64,000 bases of DNA from assembly GCA_004154925.1 (NCBI GenBank), contig QJNS01000045.1:1-64000 (forward strand), read 5' to 3'. The stretch comes from Monosporascus cannonballus (taxonomy: Eukaryota > Ascomycota > Sordariomycetes > Xylariales). The stretch's first letter is position 1; the number at the start of each line of letters is the position of its first letter. This document shows positions 33,804 through 44,900 of the stretch, one piece after another. The notes below the pieces were generated by a model. The model was not told where the DNA came from. It made no database searches and worked only from the letters and a program-made list of their open reading frames with translations. The position numbers and the translations under genes were made by a program.

Positions 33804-35246
33804 ATGGACGAGATGGCTGCAAACAGCATGGAAAGTAAGATCGGTTCCATCAAAACTGAAGAGGCTGTCTTCATACGCAAACGAACCGAGAACTCGGGAG
33901 GTTACGATGTCTTCAGTCTGGAGGAAAACGTCGAAGACGGCCGTCCCGCATTCAACCTGGCGCGTATCCAGACCACGGACGTCGCGCCGGATTTACTGAA
34001 CGGCCTGTTGGTTGAACAAGTTCCAGAATATCTGCGCAGTAGCCCGTCCCGAAAATTGCACGTGCTCGTCTCGACGGGCGCGGGAACCGGATGTGCACTG
34101 GCGTTCTACGAGGACGCTCTCCGGCCCCTCCTAGATGCGTTAGGCTTCGCATCATCTGAAGGAGGCAACGGCCCTTCGGCGCAGGCCGAATCTGATAACA
34201 GAGGTAACCGATATAATCTCGTCATTACGAAAGATGCACAGAGCATCCGTCGATTCGTGCAGGACTTGAATGAGGACGCCCCAGAACAGGAAGCGATTGA
34301 GACAGATCATACGGTCATCCTCCTAAGTGGAGACGGTGGTATCGTCGAGCTATTAAACGGCAAAGCACCGACGGATGGCGGTTCGAGGACCCAAATTCGT
34401 ACGCCGCTGGTCGCGGTACTGCCACTAGGCACCGGCAACGCGCTCTTCAGCTCGCTGCACAAGCCAGTCAAGGCGGCCGGCGGGCCCACCGCACGCTCCT
34501 CCGGGCTCGTGCAGGGTCTACGTACGCTCCTCACGGGCACAGCTGCGCAGCTGCCCTCCTTCGGGGCGGCGTTCTCACCAGGCTCCCGCCTAATTACGTA
34601 CATGAGTGCCGACGGCGAAGAAGCGGACAAGGCGGAAGAGCGCGCCGACGCCGTGTCGCACCTCCGCGGCGCCATCGTCGCGAGCTACGGGTTCCACAGC
34701 CAACTGGTCTGGGAAAGCGACACACCGGCGTGCCGCGCGCACGGTGCCAAGCGCTTCGGCATGGTGGCGCAGGAGCTGTTGCGGGAGAGCCACGCCTACA
34801 GCGCCGAGGTTGAGATCACGAGGCCGGGTAAAAAGGAGAGGGAAAGGGTGGAGAGGGACCGGCACGCGTACGTCCTCGCCACGCTGGTGTCGAACCTCGA
34901 GGAGACGTTCACCATATCGCCGGCCAGCAGGCCCCTCGACGGCCGGCTGCGGCTCGTGCACTTCGGCGACGTCGGCGGCCAACGCACCATGGACATCATG
35001 ACTCGGGCGTACGACGGCGGCAAGCACGTGGACATGGCTGGGGAGGGCGGCGGCGGTCCTGAGGAGCGGGTCGGCTACGACGAGATCGCCGAGGTGAGGG
35101 TGACCACCCTCGAGCGGGACCCGAGATGGAGGAAGGTGTGCGTCGACGGGACGATCGTGGAGATACCTCAGGGCGGGAGCATGACGGTCACGATGGAGGA
35201 GGAAGCTCACTTACGGATCCTGGTGGACCGCTCGATTGTCTCGTAG
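33804..35246 (+). CDS. Diacylglycerol-kinase-catalytic-domain protein (lipid kinase-like)
   Basis: An intronless frame from the ATG at 33804 codes for 480 residues. The DAGK catalytic fold is shown by HVLVSTGAGTG (about residue 85), the nucleotide-binding LLSGDGG (about 172) and PLGTGNALFSSLHK (about 207). The C-terminal half carries SYGFHSQLVWESDTP, GAKRFGMVAQELL and the HFGDVGGQRTMDIM block, typical of a Pezizomycotina subfamily close to sphingoid-base and diacylglycerol kinases. The lipid substrate is not known. Earlier in-frame ATGs reach 33636, but the start chosen begins family-like sequence (MDEMAANSMESK). GC content is high from about 34380 to the end. Confidence 0.85.
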   Translation: MDEMAANSMESKIGSIKTEEAVFIRKRTENSGGYDVFSLEENVEDGRPAFNLARIQTTDVAPDLLNGLLVEQVPEYLRSSPSRKLHVLVSTGAGTGCALAFYEDALRPLLDALGFASSEGGNGPSAQAESDNRGNRYNLVITKDAQSIRRFVQDLNEDAPEQEAIETDHTVILLSGDGGIVELLNGKAPTDGGSRTQIRTPLVAVLPLGTGNALFSSLHKPVKAAGGPTARSSGLVQGLRTLLTGTAAQLPSFGAAFSPGSRLITYMSADGEEADKAEERADAVSHLRGAIVASYGFHSQLVWESDTPACRAHGAKRFGMVAQELLRESHAYSAEVEITRPGKKERERVERDRHAYVLATLVSNLEETFTISPASRPLDGRLRLVHFGDVGGQRTMDIMTRAYDGGKHVDMAGEGGGGPEERVGYDEIAEVRVTTLERDPRWRKVCVDGTIVEIPQGGSMTVTMEEEAHLRILVDRSIVS

Positions 35247-35972
35247 ATGGACGGTTGGTCTACGTGTATCATGAAGTTATATTGATATTACACTTGTCTA
35301 GACTTCCAAGCAAAGCGGTTACTATCTATCGATCATATCTACTTGGAATAAGGGAGCGACTACATGTCCGCCCTAGACATCCCTGTACCCCGAATAATTC
35401 AAGACCCAATCCCAACTGACTGTATCTCTTAAATGCAGATTGGAGGTACAAGGTAAGGTACCAAGGTGCGAAAGTAAAGAAGGCTGTCGCACGACCAGCG
35501 GCATGAGTCACACCCTATCCTGCCGGTGAAGTCCTCTCAACCAATTACAAAACGGATCGGCGGCATAACTCAGAATGATTCATCCACGCTAGCGGATATA
35601 GATCCCGCGCCCAGCTTCCAATTGAAGTCCACTGGCTTTCCTAGAATTCGGCATTAAAAATGATATTGAATACTGCACATGGGGCGGCTACTCCGTACAT
35701 GCTGACCGGAGGTAGACCAGCACATGCGGCTCAATATGAGGCACTGTCAACTCAGAGCTACGCATTTAGCTGAATAGGCGCAACGCTGCCGATGAATAAA
35801 TGGGATGCTAAGGCCGGGACCTTGGAAGCCGCAACCCGGACGACCATGAAGGATATTTTCAATAAACCAAAGCTATATCTCGCTTCGTTACGATTTGTCT
35901 GAAGCTTTCCGTTTTTGCATATTCGCGTTCTCCCGTCCCATTGGAACCCGGCCCTATCGAACTCGACCCAGT
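35247..35972. other. Spacer between the DAGK-domain and ABC-F genes
   Basis: About 725 bases of 3' flank and promoter. Short overlapping frames lie on the minus strand, none with a recognisable motif. Nothing else is seen. Confidence 0.45.
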
Positions 35973-38459
35973 ATGACGTCGATGGAAGCAGAGTCCGTAG
36001 CAACTATCCTGTGTACCAGCAAGCAGACCCGATTTAACATCGCAGCGCCCAACTATCGAGAGGTAAATGGATAGACCAGGTAACACCTAGGCGCTCGCTC
36101 TGACGTTTAGCCCATAGCTGGATGTCGAAGGCCTCAGCATCACGGTCACATCGGGTCCTAGGCCTGATGCCAAGGGAAAGGGAAAGGCGAAGAGGAGTGA
36201 TGGGACCGAGATACTCACCAATGCCAAGTTGAGACTGAAGGCCGGTCAACGATATGCTCTTCTGGGACGAAATGGCAGTGGGAAGTCTAGTAAGCATTGT
36301 CTCTATCAGGTGTTTGCATGGAATGGCGACATTAAATAGTTTACGTAGCTCTCCTGAAGGCCATCGCCGAGAAGCTCATTCCCGGGATCCCGGAGGAGAC
36401 GCGGATTGTTATCTTACAACAGACGAACGCTAGTGATGCCAACACTGACGAGGCACCTCAAAGTAGCTCGCCTTCTGGCAGTGGATCTAAGGGAACCACG
36501 GCTCTGGAGGAGGTCATTGAGGGGGCTACCTCGAAGCACGAAGTACAGAGGGAAACAGAAGGTTCGTAGATCACTGCCATGCCCTGCTCCTCAACCAGTC
36601 CTCCCGTGCCTCTTTAATAGATTGGCACTGATGTGATTCCAGACCTCTCCTCCGGTATTGAGAGCGGCAGTCCCTACGGCGCGCTCAGAGGACTTCGTAA
36701 AGTCCGCTATGACCGCTTGCAGAAGGAGTTGTTCCTGAAGGACAAGGATGCTAGGCTCCGGAGCGGTGCCAGGGGATTACAAGCCAGGAAGGCGTTGACT
36801 ACCATGGAGAAGAAAGTCGCGGAGTTCCGGTCGCAGTAAGTTCCTCGGAGCAAAATCAAGCGGCCAATTAATCTCACATGTCGCAGATACGAACAAAGAG
36901 ACGAGGACATATCCCCTGAAGACCTGGCTAGGGAGACGAGCGAGGCCGCCGATCTGCTCGCGGACCTGCAGCTCCAGGTCGGACCTTCCAAACTGGCCGA
37001 GGTGGAAACTCGAGCGAAGAAGATCCTCGCAGGCCTTGGCTTTTCTGACGAGCAAATGCAACGGTCGGTATCAACCTTTTCCGGAGGGTGGAGAATGCGG
37101 ACAAGCCTGGCGTCGGCCCTGCTACAGGAAGCAGACATCTTGATTCTGGACGAGCCCACCAATTTCCTCGACCTTCTAGGGATCATGTGGCTACAGCGCC
37201 ACCTCACCTCCGTCGCCGAATCAGCAGAGCCTCCCACTTTGATCTTAGTATCCCACGACCGGGATTTCATATCCCTGTGTACCGACCTCTTAATCATCAA
37301 CGACAAGGACTTGACGTATTTCCACGGTGATCTTCCCACGTACGAGTCAGCTCAGGCAGAGAAGAAGATCTACCTGACCAAGATGAAAGAGGCGCAGGAG
37401 AAGCAGAAAGAACACATCCAGCAGACCATCCAGCGCAACATGCGCGAGGGCAAGGCCAAGGACGACCAGAACAAGATCAGACAGGCCAAGTCGCGACAGA
37501 AGAAGCTCGACGACCGCTGGGGCCTCGAGGTCAGCGCCAAGGGGGGCCGCTTCAAGCTGAACCGCGACCTGCCCGGATATCACTACACAAGCCGTGCCGA
37601 GATCGATATCCCTCCCGAGCAAAAGCCCGTCAGCTTCGACCTACCGCGCCCCCTCGAACTCAGGTTCCCCGGCGCGCTGCTGTCCCTGGAGGGGGTCTCG
37701 TTCCGATATCCGAGAGACGCGGGGACGAGAGCCGCCCCGCCTCTGGTCCTCAGCGACATCAGCCTGACCATCAGCGAGGGCGACAGGGTCGGGATCCTGG
37801 GGCTCAACGGCGGCGGCAAGTCCACGCTGATCAAGCTGCTGGTGGGGGAGACGAGGCCCGCGTCGGGAGCGCTGACGAGCCACCCCCGGCTGAGGCTGGG
37901 ATACTACTCCCAGCATGCCGTCGAGGGCCTGCGGCGGGCGGGGCTCTCCGAGCCGGACCTCACGGCCCTGGCGCTCCTGGCGAGGGAGGCCTCGGGCGAG
38001 CTGGGCGAGGGGGAGCTGCGGGGCCTGCTCGGGTCCCTCGGGCTCCCCGGCCGCCTGGCGTCCGACGTCCCCGTACGCAAGCTCTCGGGGGGCCAGCTGG
38101 TGCGCCTGGAGATCGCCCGCGTGCTCTGGAGGCGCCCGCACCTGCTCGTCCTCGACGAGGTGACGACGCACCTCGACTACGAGACGGTGGCGGCGATGCG
38201 CGGGGCGCTGCGGGACTGGCCCGGCGCCGTCGTCCTCGTGGCTCACGACAGGTGGTTCGTCCGGGGCGTCGTGGAGGGACTGGTCGACGACGGCGACGGC
38301 GAGGGCAGTGGCGACGTGTCATCCCCGGACAGGGACGAGGCCCCGAGGCGGCGCGATGTGTACCGCCTCAGGGGCGGACGGCTGACGCGGCTGGAGCGCG
38401 GCGTCCAGGAGTTCGAGGATAGCCTGCAGAAGCGGATCGGGAAGCTGATAGATACGTAG
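35973..38459 (+). CDS. ABC-F family ATPase (soluble twin-ATPase)
   Basis: Five exons, 35973-36062, 36118-36289, 36349-36561, 36643-36835 and 36887-38459, give 746 residues; introns are 55, 59, 81 and 51 nt. ATPase domain 1 has Walker A GRNGSGKST (split by intron 2), signature TFSGGWRMR and Walker B ILILDEPTNFLD. A Lys/Gln-rich linker follows. Domain 2 has GLNGGGKSTLIKLL, signature KLSGGQLVRLE and LLVLDEVTTHLD, where Pro and Asn of the usual DEPTNHLD are replaced by Val and Thr; fungal relatives, as I recall them, share this. There are no membrane segments. ABC-F proteins act on ribosomes (Gcn20, Arb1, New1 types); which role applies here is not clear. The linker and domain 2, from about 37500, are much richer in GC than the start of the gene. 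Confidence 0.93.
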
Positions 38460-38943
38460 GTGGTTTGGGTGTCTTCTCAGCTTAGAAATACAGGTTATAG
38501 TGTATAGCACGAAAGGTATCACACAAGCTACGGGTGGGAAGGGAACGTAACTCGCTATGAGCCGTAAGTCGTGGCTCGCCTGTGGGAGAAATGAGGCTCC
38601 CAAGCGCGAGGGTAGCATATCTAAAACGCCGGGATTACACGTTCGTCTCTTCCCAGGCTTAACGTGCGAAGGAACTTCATAGCATGGCGATGTTTCGAGC
38701 ATTAGTGGCAACAATGTCATAAGGCGAAAGAGCAGTGCACACTGTTTGGTTAATCAACCAACCATTCTTCACGAACGCATTCTTAATAATATCTATTCTA
38801 AACCACCGACCCAGTGACTCCTTCCCGCCCCTTCTTCCGGATTAAAATTACAGCCGACGAGAACGCATGGCCTTTCATATCTTAATCACGTACTATGCGA
38901 ATTAATTCTCAATTCCTCCCTGCCTACCCGGCCAGTAGGGCAC
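38460..38943. other. Convergent 3' flanks of ABC-F and CSF1 genes
   Basis: About 480 bases between two stop codons facing each other. Composition falls back to balanced or AT-rich. It should contain both polyadenylation regions. No gene is seen. Confidence 0.5.
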
Positions 38944-41900
38944 TCACGACGACCCGAGGATCTTCGAATAGGCCTCCTCGACCTCGCCCGCCAGCTCAAG
39001 AAGCGAGACGATGACGATCTGGTGCGTGAGGTTCGGGAGGCGTTCCCGGTGCAGCCCAATCCACTCGAGCGGCGGGGTGGCCTCGCCCATGTCCCGGAGC
39101 TGCGGGGTCTCGATGACGGGCGGCTCGAGGGGCACGTACTCGTACTTGGACTGCGGAACGTTGACCTCGGCCGTGATCTTCTGCTGCTGGTGCTCGCGGC
39201 CCCCGGCGGCGTCGCGTTCGCGATCGCCACCGGACCCCAGGCCCACGCCCGTCACCTTGATGGCCGACATGGCCGGTATCTCGCGGCCCCAGATAGTGGC
39301 CAGCGCCTTCGAGTGCGTCGCCCACATGCCGCGGATGAAGCTGATGCGCGAGTAGTTCCAGCCGACCTCGACCTTGCCCTCGAACGCGCTCTTGAAGATG
39401 TACTCGATGGTGCGCGAGTCAGGCTGCTGCCAGGTCTGCATGACGGCCTCCACCTTGGGAACTTTGAGGATCGTGCCGCCGCGCGAGCCCGTGGCGCTCG
39501 CCACCACGTGTTCGACCGAGATTTCGTTCACAGACTTGGGCGCCTCCTGCCGGACGCCCGCGAGGCCTATCCGCAACTGACCAAGAGTAAGGCCGAGGAT
39601 ACTGTGTATGCGCCTTTTTTCTGTGCTGGCCGCGAATCTTGCTTGTGCGTTGAGGGCCTCTAGTTTGAACACCTGGTGATCCGAGAACGTGCTTGGGAAG
39701 ACACCAAGATTGAGGGCCTTCAACGTCACAACCACATCCGTGTCGAGAGATATTGGGGATTTCGCAACTGAATCATCCGGCGCCGGTTTTCTTGCGTTAG
39801 GCTGTCGGCTTTGCTCTTGGCTTGCCGTCGACTTTCTCCTCATGAACTTCTCAATATCTCGCAGCGACGTCTCAAAACTGGCCTTTCTCTCCTGGATGAG
39901 CCTTTGGATAGCCTTCCACAAATCAACGCTTTGAGCAGCAGATGACGTCGTGCCGAAAACTTGGACCGCGTCTCCCTCGAGAGTCGCCACGAGCCTATCG
40001 CCGTTCGCACTTCTGTCCTGGCGGACGTTGTACATGAGAAAATTCAGCGACCTGATATCGGCCATCAAGAATGCCTGGAAGTCAAAGGCAGTCTTCATCT
40101 TGAACTGACTGAAACCGATAGATGCCTGGATCCTCGGTGTCTCATTCAAGGCACGCTCGCGCTCTGGCCACTCAATCAAAGTGCGAAGTCTGAAGTCTTG
40201 AAGTGCCACGAAGCCTCCTAATCGGCCGGTGGAGTCAACTCCGATTCGGTTGAAGCCTAGACAGAGGTTTTGCTCCCAATCCGATGTTTTCTTGGAAGAT
40301 AGCCACAAGTTTTCAATACCAAACTTAGACTTGCCCAGCGCCTGGCCCAGATCGACAGCGACGTCAAGTCCGCTGATCGATACTGTCGCGGTCCAGGGGA
40401 AGGCCGCGGTAGCGGCAACCTGCTGGTATCTCTGCATAAGATGGCCTTGTGTCGTCACATCTGCCGCGACGTTTTCTAGGGGTAATGAAGAACTCCGTCT
40501 GACTTCCCTAGGAAGCCAGATTTCACGGAAGAGCAGGAAGTCTTGTAGCTGCTTCGCGTTGATAGCCACTGCCATTGGGCTTACTTTGAGTATGGCGGAC
40601 ACGCCGCTTGTTCCGCTAACGTGCTTGCTGTTCATCAACGACAGCACAAGAGAGTCGACCGCGAAGCTGGCTGTAGAACCTTGCGAATACACGTGTTGCA
40701 CGGCAGTGTGAAAGTTGCTGAAAGTACCTGATATGGCAAAGAAGTTTCCGTGCTCGGTGGAGTGGACAGTGTTACAAGTAATATATATATCCTCGAAACA
40801 GGCTGTGGCAGTAACTCGACCGATGGGCTCGCAGCTCAGGGTAAACTCTTGTCTGCAAATGCGCAGACCAAGATTCAGATTCACACGCCCCAAAACTGCG
40901 CTCGGATCCGCTGTCAAGATGTTATCACCGTCGCCCTTACTAGACTTTGCATCGCCAGAAGCTTCGCTGGGCGTCGAAGGCGTATGTGGCGAGTCAACTC
41001 GGTCGTTGCTCACTACTTCTTTAATGCTCGACGTGATATCGAGGATGAGAGGAACGACTGACGGATACAGCTTGTTGCGCGAGGCGTCCACTTTGACCTC
41101 TCCATACAACGTCGGGTCTTCTCGGCCATCGTCTCGATATTCCAATTTCAAAGCGAGGCCAGGAGAACGGAGATCAGTGCTGCTGCCAGACTCATCATTG
41201 CTGAACTGTCCATATTTGCCAGCCAGCGCCGGACGGCTGGCTCTCAGCCCTGTACCATCCGAGTCGACAGGTTTCTTCGCGGATAGGTGCACCACAGCCC
41301 CCGCAAAATCCGCATCTATCAAGAGCGATTCGAGTCTCTTGCTCCCGAAAAGTGACTGGGTCGCCTCTGTCGCCTGCCCGGAAAGCTTTTCCGGCTGCTT
41401 ATCCGGCAGAACGATTGGGGCCCAGTACCTTGAAGCTTGCCTTACATTCTTCGTGGACAAACTTATGGAGCTTTGCAGATGCGACGCTGGGATGATAAAT
41501 GCAGAGGTTAGGCGAATATCTAGAGGCTTTCCTATCGCCTGGAAAGCTAGCCGGCGAGCGCCAGAAGTCGACACGTAAGCTAGATTCAAGATCACTTCTG
41601 GCAGGAATGCAGAGTTTGGTGACCTGTGGGGTCTTTCCTGGCCCGGGGGAACCATCTGCAGTAGAAGGTCCTCGATAGTTAACTTCGCTGTCTTCTTTCT
41701 CCTCGTAGTAAACTCGATTTTCTTGAAAGAAAGAACGAGGTCCTCTTCTCCTCTCAAGGCTTCTTGATTGTTCGAAACGAGCCAGGCGACCTGAATATCG
41801 CGTATCACGAAGGAATACATAATCGAAGCTAGGAACGAATCGAAGATATCCTTTTCCGGCTCCTCCTCTTCTTTGTCGTTGATCGTAATCCTTGGTCTGG

Positions 41901-44900
41901 ATTGCCTCAATTTCCGCAAGTACTCAAGCTCGCGAGAGGTATCGAGGTCCTTGATCCTGTCACCCATGTAGCCAAGAACATCAACAAAGGTAGAGACCGT
42001 CTCAGGTGATAAGTTGACCTCTAGCCCATTGGATTCGAAGTCAATAGCCCTCAAATTAGCGCCATCCTCCGATTCTCTCGAGGTGGCGGTAATCAGAGCG
42101 CTGACGGCTAGATTGCCGCATGATCGCATCCTCTCGGCGGACCCTTTCTCGATATCGAACAAGAATTTGCGTAGGTTGACATGCACTTCTGGTCTATCAA
42201 GAATTGGCCCATGATCGAGTTTATTGGCGAATTCGAAGTGCACGCTATCCAAGCAGAATGATAAGCGCGCTGATGGCTCGACATCTGAACAGAGCGGCGT
42301 GGTGCTGAAGATCTGGATACCAGCAAGGGTGCTGTGAACGACGTAGGTCAAAGTTGAATCGTTAGATAACGGCGACGCTGACTCCGTTGCGCTTGACGGT
42401 CCAAAGATTTCATTCGCATGTTCCCGGATAATTCTGCCTTGATGTTGAAGATCGCTGATGGTACTCGAAATCTCAGGGCGGTTGAGGGCGGCTAACAAGC
42501 TATACACAGCTGAAGCATCTAGCTGGACAAGCTCTAGGGAAGCGAACACCGTGATGGAATGTTCCCCGGGAGCCATACGACTCGTCACGCGGCCGTTCGT
42601 CGGCGGTATCTGCAATAGAGAAATAGTACGCGGAGCGTTGTTGATGTTGATTTGCATCTCGTGCGAATTCTCCTTGACGTCGAAGTTCAAAATGATCTCT
42701 TTGCCAAAGTTCGCAGCCATCGCGGCCCGAGATACGACGCCTTTGATGGTGTACGTGAGCGACCGGAGAAGGGGCACAGTAATCGTATAGGAGTCTAGAA
42801 ACATAGCCAAATCAACACGGAAGGTTGTGAGGCGCTCGGTGACTTTGGGCTTCTGGTTCTGAGACGGAGAAGAAGACGCAAATTGTTGCTGCAGCTCATA
42901 AATTTGGGCCGCCTCGTCCCGGACCAGCATATCTACCACCTCCGCGAGCACGATAGGATCCTGCTTAACGAGCAGCCTCATATCTTGGCTGCTTGCCGTC
43001 GCCTTTACTGAGTGTATTGCTGTACCATCATCGACTGATAGCTCATGCGCGACGAAGACACTCGGTCGTTTTAGACGAAGACTGACGAGGCTCTGGGACT
43101 GACTGCGTAGTTTGGTTGTGGTTGTATCACACCCCAGGATCATATTCGTGTTCGTTACACCTTGTGTTGCATTTGTCGCCAATACCGAAAGCTTGAGCTC
43201 ATTGCTTTGAGCTTCAGCGACCAGATTGATGGACTCCAGGCGGATTGAGCCAAGCATTAGTACTGCTACCACATGAAATGACCTTGGTGACCGGGACGGT
43301 TGGGATTTGGGTGCTTTAGAAATCGCTGTGTGCTCATCGGCGGATTCCTTGGCGTCCTTCTCCTTGTAGAGTTTGAGCATGTCGTCTGCGAGCCTACAAA
43401 GCTCCCAGTTGAGATTCATACCGGCCTGGTTGCAGAATATGTTCACAACAGTCATAGGATCTTCGGGTGTGCCTGGACCCCCATGACTGTCTCCTCTGCC
43501 TGGGATTTTCTCCTCGCCCCTCACGGTTAGGTCGACGAGGAAAATCTGATTCTGTTTGGGTCCGGGATCTAGGACGAACTGTATCTCTTGTACTCTGACG
43601 ACTGACATGAACGGGGCTCGGTCGGTAGCCGGTCCGGCAGAGTCGGGGCACTTGCCAAATATGTTGTCCAAGAGCACCGTGTTCGCGAGGTTGTCTAAGT
43701 CCCAGCTCCTCCAGCGCTCGAAAGCTGCCATAACTTGCTCCCTAGTATTGGCGGGTCGTTCGAAATATCCGTACAAGCAGTCATTTGAAACATCCTCTTT
43801 GGTGTTCCGATCCAGAGCAGACCACATTTGACGTAGCCTTGTGACCAATTTCCAAGAATCATAAGTACGTAAATGGTCAGACGCTGCTCGCAAGACGGCC
43901 GAAGGGCGGACGACGAAGGAAGGATCGCTAGCTCCCTGTCCTTCAGAGATCACTCGGTAGGTGAACTGCCTCAGGCGTTCGTCCTCTTTGGAGGCTGTCG
44001 AGCTGAAAAGATTTCCCGTTTTTGATGCAAGAACACTGGTCCTGTGGATGAGAGAGGCAAGATATTCGATCTTGCCTGAAGACGAAACAGTGCGAAGGGA
44101 ACCGACGTCTACATCTAAATAGGACACTTCTTTGGTGCCCATCGATACCATGACGCTTTCAACACCCGCTAGAACGGCAGCCTGCGTCTCGTCTATGTCC
44201 GCGAGGCGCTCGGCAGCCGAAATATCAGCAGAAGCAAGTCTAAGATTAAACGAAGGCCGAGAAGCTTCAGGCTCAAAATCCTCGTTGGACTGCCGATCAT
44301 GCGCTTCGGACCGTACTGCGAGCGCCAATGCTTTCAGCGTAACGTCGTACTGGTCTTGCTCGCTTTGCAAGATATCAGAAGCGTCCGAGCCCGAACAGTT
44401 CAGAAAGCGAAAACTTGCTCGGGGTAGCCGCACAAGGAATTCTGTGATGCGGCCCTTGACAACCCGTCTCTTCTGCATATCGGAGATGTCCGACATTGTA
44501 GTGACTTGGAGGGTATCTAAAATGTCCTCGGGCTCCGTTGGCTGAAGCGCGCTTAGCAAGGACGCGATATGCGGCAACGACGGCGCGTTAAGGAAAGCAG
44601 TAATCCCAGGTGGGAACTCTAGGAGGAAGCTCTGGTGAACGGAATCTTGACTGAGGCGATTTGGATCGATATCTTCCAAACTGAATGTTGAATCAAACTC
44701 ATCCCCACCATCATCAGGCTCTATACTCTGTAAAGTCGCTTCCCTCGAATCGGGACGCACGCTCTCGAGAGGGAAGTATGGGGCGAAATATTGACTCGAA
44801 AATGCTACCGTACTATGGACGGGGTCTCTCCTTTCTCCAGAGCCATCATGTGGGTTAGGAGTACCACGCTGGCCAATTGATTCGCGCTGGGCCGTCGGTG

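Noticed and set aside
34590..35210. 206-codon minus-strand frame
   Set aside because: It is antisense to the GC-rich end of the DAGK-domain gene, whose own frame has clear motifs.
37641..38246. 201-codon minus-strand frame
   Set aside because: It is antisense to the second ATPase domain of the ABC-F gene; its Arg/Gln/Pro-rich shadow composition has no domain.
40715..41578. 287-codon plus-strand frame
   Set aside because: It lies wholly antisense to CSF1, has no family motif, and is one of many shadow frames there.
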